DNA from: Acetoanaerobium sticklandii
GTDB taxonomy: Bacteria; Bacillota; Clostridia; Peptostreptococcales; Filifactoraceae
Assembly (NCBI RefSeq): GCF_000196455.1
Contig: NC_014614.1
Coordinates: 2,216,001 to 2,280,000 of the forward strand
Direction of reading: 5' to 3'
DNA: 64,000 nt
Each line of letters begins with the position of its first letter. The first letter of the stretch is position 1. Shown here in pieces: positions 59,702 through 64,000 of this stretch. A program made the position numbers and the translations under genes. The notes beneath the pieces were generated by a model that searched no databases, was not told the DNA's origin, and was given only the letters and a program-made list of their open reading frames with translations.

Positions 59702-59717
59702 TGTATTCACAATAAAA
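59702..59717. repeat. 16-base repeat, copy 2
   Basis: Second exact copy of TGTATTCACAATAAAA (first at 51403-51418), again on the downstream side of a minus-strand terminator. Confidence 0.6.
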
Positions 59718-59762
59718 AACTGGCTTTTTCTTTACTATTAATACAGTTAAGAAAAAACCAGC
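59718..59762 (-). terminator. Terminator of the met operon
   Basis: A 13-bp stem CTGGTTTTTTCTT / AAGAAAAAGCCAG with one wobble (59749-59761 and 59720-59732), 16-base loop, then TTTTTTATT on the minus strand. Confidence 0.85.
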
Positions 59763-59771
59763 TCTTTTGCT

Positions 59772-61541
59772 TTAGTTATTGTGTTTAGTTTTTTGAATCA
59801 AGGTTCCTAGATTACTTGGCTTATTTGTATTGCATATCCTAAGTGGTATAGAGGCAGTAGCTACTGGATTTACTGCATCTGGGTGATATACCTTTGCCCC
59901 GTTTCTACTCATTTCAAGAAGCTGTTCATAGCTCATCTCTGAGATAGTAACTGCATTTTCGTTTATTCTTGGATCATCAGTCATAACTCCATCTACATCA
60001 GTCCAGTTTTCATATAAATCAGCAGACATTCCTCTTGCAATGATAGAGCCTGTAATATCAGAGCCTCCTCTTTCAAAGGTTTTAATATTTCCATTAAAAT
60101 CCTTTCCATAAAAACCTGGAATTACTACAAATTCTTCTTTATTAAGCTTTTTTTGAATTTCTAAATAGGTCTTTGCTTCATCTACTAAACCAGTTTCATC
60201 AAAGAAAATAAGCTCAGATGCATCTATAAATCTATACCCTAGGTGAGCTGCTAGTACCTGAGCATTTAGATACTCTCCTCTGCTTATAATAAAATCCCTA
60301 TGAATAGAATCCTCAATATCTTCTACAGTTTTGCTAATAAGGCTAAATACATGACTTGGAAGCTTAAGATTTTCTGATATCTCCTTGAATCTTTCATAGA
60401 CCTGTCCTAAAGCTTTTTTTCTTTGTTTTTCTATTTCTAGCTGCTTTATTTTTAACTCATAACAGCTTTCAAGCAAATCAGTGACCTTGATATCCTCATC
60501 ATGTCTTTTACCTGGAGCTGACACTACTATGTGAGTTCTATTTTTGTCTGACAGTATGATGTCCTTCGTCTTTGCAAACTGAGCCGAATCAGATAGTGAG
60601 CTTCCACCGAATTTTGCAACCACCTTTTGCTCTATTTTTTCTATCTGATATGGTGTCTGCTGATAGACAAAATAATTAATCCAGTTTGAAAAAATTAAGC
60701 TAGCACTTGATTTCCATCTTACAAGAATGCGATTTGAAGGGTCGTCATTTTTAAAATAATTTCTAGGTATACTTGGATTTATCCCTTTACTTAAGTCTCT
60801 TATATACTCGTTGTAAAGTGTATCGGTATCATATTCTCCATGTCCTGATATAAAAACAAATCTTTCATCTACACTAGAAGATATGCATACACCAGCCTCA
60901 TCTGAACGTGCTAGGATTTTTAAATCTGGAACCTTTCTAAGCTCAGCTTCTTCGTTTTCAGTATTTCTCGACTGAGGATAGAAAAAATTATCATCTAGAC
61001 CTCTAGTTAGCTTTGAATCCTCAGCTAGTTCATATTCAAATACTCCGCTTAGCTTTGAACCTAGATTCCTTTTTTGTACACCGTAGTAATAATATAAAGC
61101 CGCCTGAGATGCCCAGCATATGAATAAGCTCGAGTAAACATGTGTACGGGCAAACTCGAATAGCTCCTTTAATTCATCCCAGTAATCAATCTCTTCAAAC
61201 TCCAAATGCTCAACTGGAGCTCCTGTTATGATAAGTCCATCGTATTTATTATTTTTAATTTCGTTTAAGGTTTTATAGTTTTTAGTAAGGTACTCCATAT
61301 CGGTGTATTTACTTTTTCTGCTTTTTGTTCTTATTAAATCAAGCTCTATCTGAAGAGGCGTATTAGAAAGCGCCTTCATCAGATGGATTTCTGTTTCTTT
61401 TTTGTTAGGCATTAAATTGACTATACCTATTTTCAGAGGTCTTATATCCTGAGTCGTTGCTCTTAGCTCTGGAATCTGAAAAATATCCTTGTCGTAAAAC
61501 TCCTTTAGTAGGTCCGTATTAGTAGAATTTATTATAGGCAA
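59772..61541 (-). CDS. Fusion: homoserine O-acetyltransferase (MetA) plus aspartokinase catalytic domain
   Basis: One 589-residue ORF. Residues 1-300 are a complete MetA: catalytic C142 in FICWASQAA, H234/E236 in SGHGEYD, and E111 in TGAPVEHLEF, the residue that in characterised MetA enzymes favours acetyl-CoA over succinyl-CoA. Residues 306-585 are an aspartokinase catalytic domain (KFGGSSL at 310-316, ERGGSDITGS, TDVDGVMTDDPR, SRNGAKVYHPDAV). The ACT domains that give feedback control are absent. The fusion joins the first step of the aspartate pathway to the methionine branch point. It follows metY by 12 bases under SAM-I control. Confidence 0.93.
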   Translation of the reverse strand: MPIINSTNTDLLKEFYDKDIFQIPELRATTQDIRPLKIGIVNLMPNKKETEIHLMKALSNTPLQIELDLIRTKSRKSKYTDMEYLTKNYKTLNEIKNNKYDGLIITGAPVEHLEFEEIDYWDELKELFEFARTHVYSSLFICWASQAALYYYYGVQKRNLGSKLSGVFEYELAEDSKLTRGLDDNFFYPQSRNTENEEAELRKVPDLKILARSDEAGVCISSSVDERFVFISGHGEYDTDTLYNEYIRDLSKGINPSIPRNYFKNDDPSNRILVRWKSSASLIFSNWINYFVYQQTPYQIEKIEQKVVAKFGGSSLSDSAQFAKTKDIILSDKNRTHIVVSAPGKRHDEDIKVTDLLESCYELKIKQLEIEKQRKKALGQVYERFKEISENLKLPSHVFSLISKTVEDIEDSIHRDFIISRGEYLNAQVLAAHLGYRFIDASELIFFDETGLVDEAKTYLEIQKKLNKEEFVVIPGFYGKDFNGNIKTFERGGSDITGSIIARGMSADLYENWTDVDGVMTDDPRINENAVTISEMSYEQLLEMSRNGAKVYHPDAVNPVATASIPLRICNTNKPSNLGTLIQKTKHNN

Positions 61542-61553
61542 GACTATTCCCCC

Positions 61554-62831
61554 TTACGCCTGAGCTTTTAGTGCTTGGTATAAATCATCGCAGATATCCT
61601 TTGGATTTTCGATTCCTACAGATAGCCTAATCATCTCAGGAGCAATCCCAGCTTTAATCTGCTGCTCTTCACTTAGCTGTCTATGAGTCATGCTAGCTGG
61701 ATGAAGCACATGAGTTCTTAAATCTCCTACATGAACTACAAGACTTGCTAGCTTGACAGAATTAATAAATAGCTTGGCTTTATCTACTCCGCCTTTCACT
61801 CCAAATGATATAACTCCAGAAGCGCCTTTAGGAAGATATTTTTCAGCAAGCTTGTAGTCTTTTGAATCTTCTAGCTTCGGATAGTTCACCCATGCAACCT
61901 CATCTAGGCTTTGAAGAAACTTCGCAACCTCTAGAGCATTGTCACTGTGTCTTTGCATTCTAAGAGCCAAGGTTTCTGTTCCTAAATTAATTAAAAATGC
62001 ATTATTGGGACTCATCGTAGAGCCTAAATCTCTAAGAAGCGATGCTCTTGCCTTTACGATGAAGGCTTGGTTTCCAAAAGTCTCTGTATAGCTAAGCCCA
62101 TGATATGCTAGGTCTGGCTGAGTAAGGCAATCAAAGTTCCCATTGTTCCAATCAAAATTACCACTATCTACTATCACGCCACCTAGACTAGTTGCATGAC
62201 CGTCTAAATACTTCGTAGCGGAATGAGTAACTATATCAGCTCCATGCTCTATCGGTCTGCATAAATAAGGTGTAGCAAAGGTATTGTCCACAACAAATGC
62301 CAATTTATTATCATGTGCGGCTTTTGCAAAAGCCTCTATATCAAGTACCTCTACACCAGGATTTCCTAACGTTTCTGCAAATAGCAGCTTTGTTTTAGAA
62401 TTTACATGTTTTGCAATCTCTTTAGGCTCTATTGTGCATGGAAGTATAGTTGCCTCAATTCCCATACGCTTTAAAGTAGAAGTAAACAACGTATGGGTTC
62501 CACCGTATAGATTTGAAAGGCAGATAAAATTATCTCCTGCGCTACACAAAGTAAAAATAGCAAAGAAATTTGCTGATTGCCCTGAAGCAACCCCAAGAGC
62601 CCCTACTCCGCCTTCTAAAACAGTCAGCTTTTTTTCCAAAACCTCTACAGTTGGATTACTGATTCTGGAATACATATGACCTACTGCTGATAAATCAAAT
62701 AAAGCTGCAACCTGATCTGCATCATCGTACTTGTAAGTAGTTGACTGCACTATAGGAGCTACTCTTGGCTCTCCACTTTTTGGTTCATAGCCTGCCTGTA
62801 CACACTGAGTTTCTACACTGTAATTCTTCAT
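61554..62831 (-). CDS. metY: O-acetylhomoserine sulfhydrylase (O-acetylhomoserine aminocarboxypropyltransferase)
   Basis: A 425-residue PLP enzyme of the Cys/Met metabolism family that makes homocysteine from O-acetylhomoserine and sulfide. The PLP lysine is in SATKYLDGHA, and SNLYGGTHTLF and HPASMTHRQL are typical of MetY. Start at 62831 is set by AAGGAGAGG; the frame is open to 62885 but that part overlaps the riboswitch terminator. Its substrate is the predicted product of the MetA half of the downstream fusion. Confidence 0.95.
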   Translation of the reverse strand: MKNYSVETQCVQAGYEPKSGEPRVAPIVQSTTYKYDDADQVAALFDLSAVGHMYSRISNPTVEVLEKKLTVLEGGVGALGVASGQSANFFAIFTLCSAGDNFICLSNLYGGTHTLFTSTLKRMGIEATILPCTIEPKEIAKHVNSKTKLLFAETLGNPGVEVLDIEAFAKAAHDNKLAFVVDNTFATPYLCRPIEHGADIVTHSATKYLDGHATSLGGVIVDSGNFDWNNGNFDCLTQPDLAYHGLSYTETFGNQAFIVKARASLLRDLGSTMSPNNAFLINLGTETLALRMQRHSDNALEVAKFLQSLDEVAWVNYPKLEDSKDYKLAEKYLPKGASGVISFGVKGGVDKAKLFINSVKLASLVVHVGDLRTHVLHPASMTHRQLSEEQQIKAGIAPEMIRLSVGIENPKDICDDLYQALKAQA

Positions 62832-62857
62832 TAATATCCTCTCCTTTTCATATTGAG

Positions 62858-62866
62858 AGTCTGAGA
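62858..62866 (-). promoter_or_regulatory. Possible alternative-pairing element of the SAM riboswitch
   Basis: The 9 bases TCTCAGACT on the minus strand are complementary to AGTCTGAGA in the 3' part of the aptamer (62962-62970). Lying between the terminator and the ribosome site, they could compete with the P4/P1 region. Confidence 0.4.
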
Positions 62867-62870
62867 AATT

Positions 62871-62895
62871 AAAAAAGCCGCACAAAGTGCGGCTT
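62871..62895 (-). terminator. SAM-I riboswitch terminator
   Basis: Stem AAGCCGCAC / GTGCGGCTT (62887-62895 and 62875-62883) with a 3-base loop and T6 on the minus strand, upstream of metY. Confidence 0.9.
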
Positions 62896-62955
62896 TATGA
62901 TTTTAAATAAATAAAATCAACAAATCTAAATACAAAAATAGACTTGTAGGCTACA

Positions 62956-63054
62956 CTTATCTCTCAGACTATTGTCTGCTGGAATTAGCACTCGGTTTTA
63001 TATAAAACCCTTGCCTGGTTTCGTAGGGCCAGTCCCTCCACCAATCTTGATAAG
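62956..63054 (-). promoter_or_regulatory. SAM-I (S-box) riboswitch
   Basis: On the minus strand CTTATCAAGA...GGTGGAGGGACTGGCCCTACGAAACCAGGCAA in outline, then ACCGAGTGCTAATTCCAGCAGA and GTCTGAGAGATAAG. All S-box hallmarks are there: the P1 strands CTTATC/GATAAG, the kink-turn GGGACTGGCCC region, the GAAACC segment, and the P4 hairpin CAGAC-GTCTG. SAM binding should favour the terminator and switch off metY and the metA-lysC fusion. Confidence 0.95.
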
Positions 63055-63080
63055 CAACTTTTATTAAGTTTGATTTTTAT

Positions 63081-63109
63081 AATACACTGTTCTAGGATAA
63101 ATTGCAAGT
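63081..63109 (-). promoter_or_regulatory. Promoter of the met operon
   Basis: TTGCAA (63104-63109), 17-base spacer and TATTAT (63081-63086) on the minus strand, about 20 bases before the aptamer. Confidence 0.65.
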
Positions 63110-63151
63110 ATTTTTTTAAATTATTAAATCGTTAGCTTCAGTCACTTTTTT

Positions 63152-64000
63152 CTAAGGGCGTAAATTCAATTTTTCTAATTTTTCTCTTATTTTAGACTCA
63201 CAATTAATATCTGTTAATACAACCAAATAATCTCCCACCATAATTTTAGTATCTCCTTTTGGAATAAGTTCTACTTCTCCTCTTTTTATAGCGACGAGAA
63301 GAGATTTTCCTGGCCAATGTAAATCTTTTACCAAAGAATTTTCAAAAACAGAGTCATGCTGAACTATTATTTCTACAAGAATTTTATTAATATGTTCTTT
63401 CTCATCTTCTGGATGTTCTTGAACTATTAAATTATCAAGTAATTTATCATATACTGGAGGACTATTTAAAAGCTCTGCCACTATGTATGCTGTAATTGAA
63501 ACAACTGTGAGTGAAAGCAAATGGTTGAAAGAACCTGTCATTTCCATTATTAAAACTATACCAGTTATAGGTGCTCTTACAATAGCCGTAAAATATCCAG
63601 CCATAGCAAGGATAATAAAATTATTAAAAAGACTCTCATCAAAAATTCCATTTCCTATCATTACATGTCCAAAGATACTTCCAATAGTTGCACCTAAAAT
63701 AAGTAAAGGAAAAAATATACCACCAGGAGCTCCTGATGCAAAACTTAACATCGAAAAAATAAATTTAACTATTAAGATTAAAACAAGAAAACTAATACCA
63801 TTTTTAAGATTTAGATATTCTATAATCTTATGGCCTCCTCCTGTTGCAAGTGGAAAAACTAAACCTAGAAATCCTGCTAGAATAAAAGGAATTATTATTT
63901 TTGTTCTTATATTAAGAAAAGTTAATTTTTTATAAAATTTTTGAGTTTTAAATAAAGTATAATTATAGATAGCTCCAGAAATCCCCAAAACAATTCCTAA
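63152..64000 (-). CDS. ClC-type chloride channel/antiporter with C-terminal TrkA-C domain, N-terminus cut by window edge
   Basis: The frame is open through base 64000, so the start lies outside. The visible 283 codons hold the second half of a ClC protein: FASGAPGGIFFP (ion-path motif GxFxP), LGATIGSIFG and GYFTAIVRAPITGIVLIMEMTG, then a cytoplasmic TrkA-C (RCK-C) domain of about 75 residues. ClC proteins with TrkA-C occur in many Firmicutes and may be regulated by a nucleotide. Ion type and exchange stoichiometry need the missing N-terminal half. Confidence 0.92.
   Translation of the reverse strand, partial: LGIVLGISGAIYNYTLFKTQKFYKKLTFLNIRTKIIIPFILAGFLGLVFPLATGGGHKIIEYLNLKNGISFLVLILIVKFIFSMLSFASGAPGGIFFPLLILGATIGSIFGHVMIGNGIFDESLFNNFIILAMAGYFTAIVRAPITGIVLIMEMTGSFNHLLSLTVVSITAYIVAELLNSPPVYDKLLDNLIVQEHPEDEKEHINKILVEIIVQHDSVFENSLVKDLHWPGKSLLVAIKRGEVELIPKGDTKIMVGDYLVVLTDINCESKIREKLEKLNLRP

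Noticed and set aside
62284..62679. 131-codon open frame opposite metY
   Set aside because: Antisense shadow of a strongly conserved PLP enzyme.
63483..63935. 150-codon open frame opposite the ClC gene
   Set aside because: Antisense shadow; no ribosome site and no family match.

Overview
The window is AT-rich, low-GC Firmicute DNA with Clostridia-type operons: rho–rpmE–tdk–prmC–prfA–sua5–ywlE–rpiB–upp–tagO–wecB–atp, a split ECF transporter, an SLH-domain protein next to csaB, and a SAM-I riboswitch over met genes. An Na+-type ATP synthase c subunit and a lipoyl/one-carbon gene pair fit an anaerobic amino-acid fermenter, for example the Peptostreptococcaceae/Acetoanaerobium group. That placement is inference; no rRNA or tRNA gene was seen to settle it. 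Almost all genes lie on the minus strand. The plus-strand exceptions are lplA–lipA–5-FCL (2.7–5.2 kb), a cluster of tiny ORFs (5.25–5.95 kb) and one abrB-like gene (55.3 kb).

Layout. 1–2.5 kb: M23 peptidase (cut by the edge), ftsX and a frameshifted ftsE. 2.7–5.2 kb: lipoate ligase, lipoyl synthase and 5-formyl-THF cyclo-ligase. 5.2–5.95 kb: a strong promoter, a 22-codon leader ORF, two tandem intrinsic terminators, three more small ORFs and a third terminator. 6.0–20.5 kb: a 13-gene unidirectional operon behind a structured leader RNA. It encodes about ten sulfite-oxidase-like (SUOX-fold) domains on secreted, lipidated or S-layer-anchored proteins, two FMN-binding proteins (one fused to a NapH-type ferredoxin), a lipidated phosphodiesterase, a complete ECF transporter, a MobB-like GTPase and a small kinase-fold protein. 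20.7–23.1 kb: LonB-type protease. 23.2–30.3 kb: cell-wall polymer genes (tagA, csaB, DUF5693, LtaS-like, GDPD-like). 30.4–33.1 kb: mazF without an adjacent antitoxin, alr, acpS and a coiled-coil protein. 33.2–40.3 kb: the complete ATP synthase operon. 40.4–51.3 kb: housekeeping and envelope-precursor genes. 51.5–53.6 kb: two tandem glpX paralogs. 53.7–59.6 kb: a degenerate PAP/HD protein, abrB, rsmI, trmN6-like, ricT, holB and tmk. 59.8–63.1 kb: a MetA–aspartokinase fusion and metY under a SAM-I riboswitch. The right edge holds a ClC channel cut by the window.

The most unusual region is 6.0–20.5 kb. I propose an uptake and salvage system for a pterin cofactor, molybdopterin-like or another ligand, controlled by an RNA that resembles the Moco riboswitch family. 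In this reading surface SUOX-fold proteins bind the ligand, the lipidated phosphodiesterase trims a nucleotide form, the ECF transporter imports it, and the MobB-like and kinase-like proteins process it inside, while the membrane ferredoxin and FMN proteins carry electrons outward. The gene content is seen in the sequence; the function is inference. A second notable item is the fusion of homoserine O-acetyltransferase to an aspartokinase catalytic domain that has no ACT domains.
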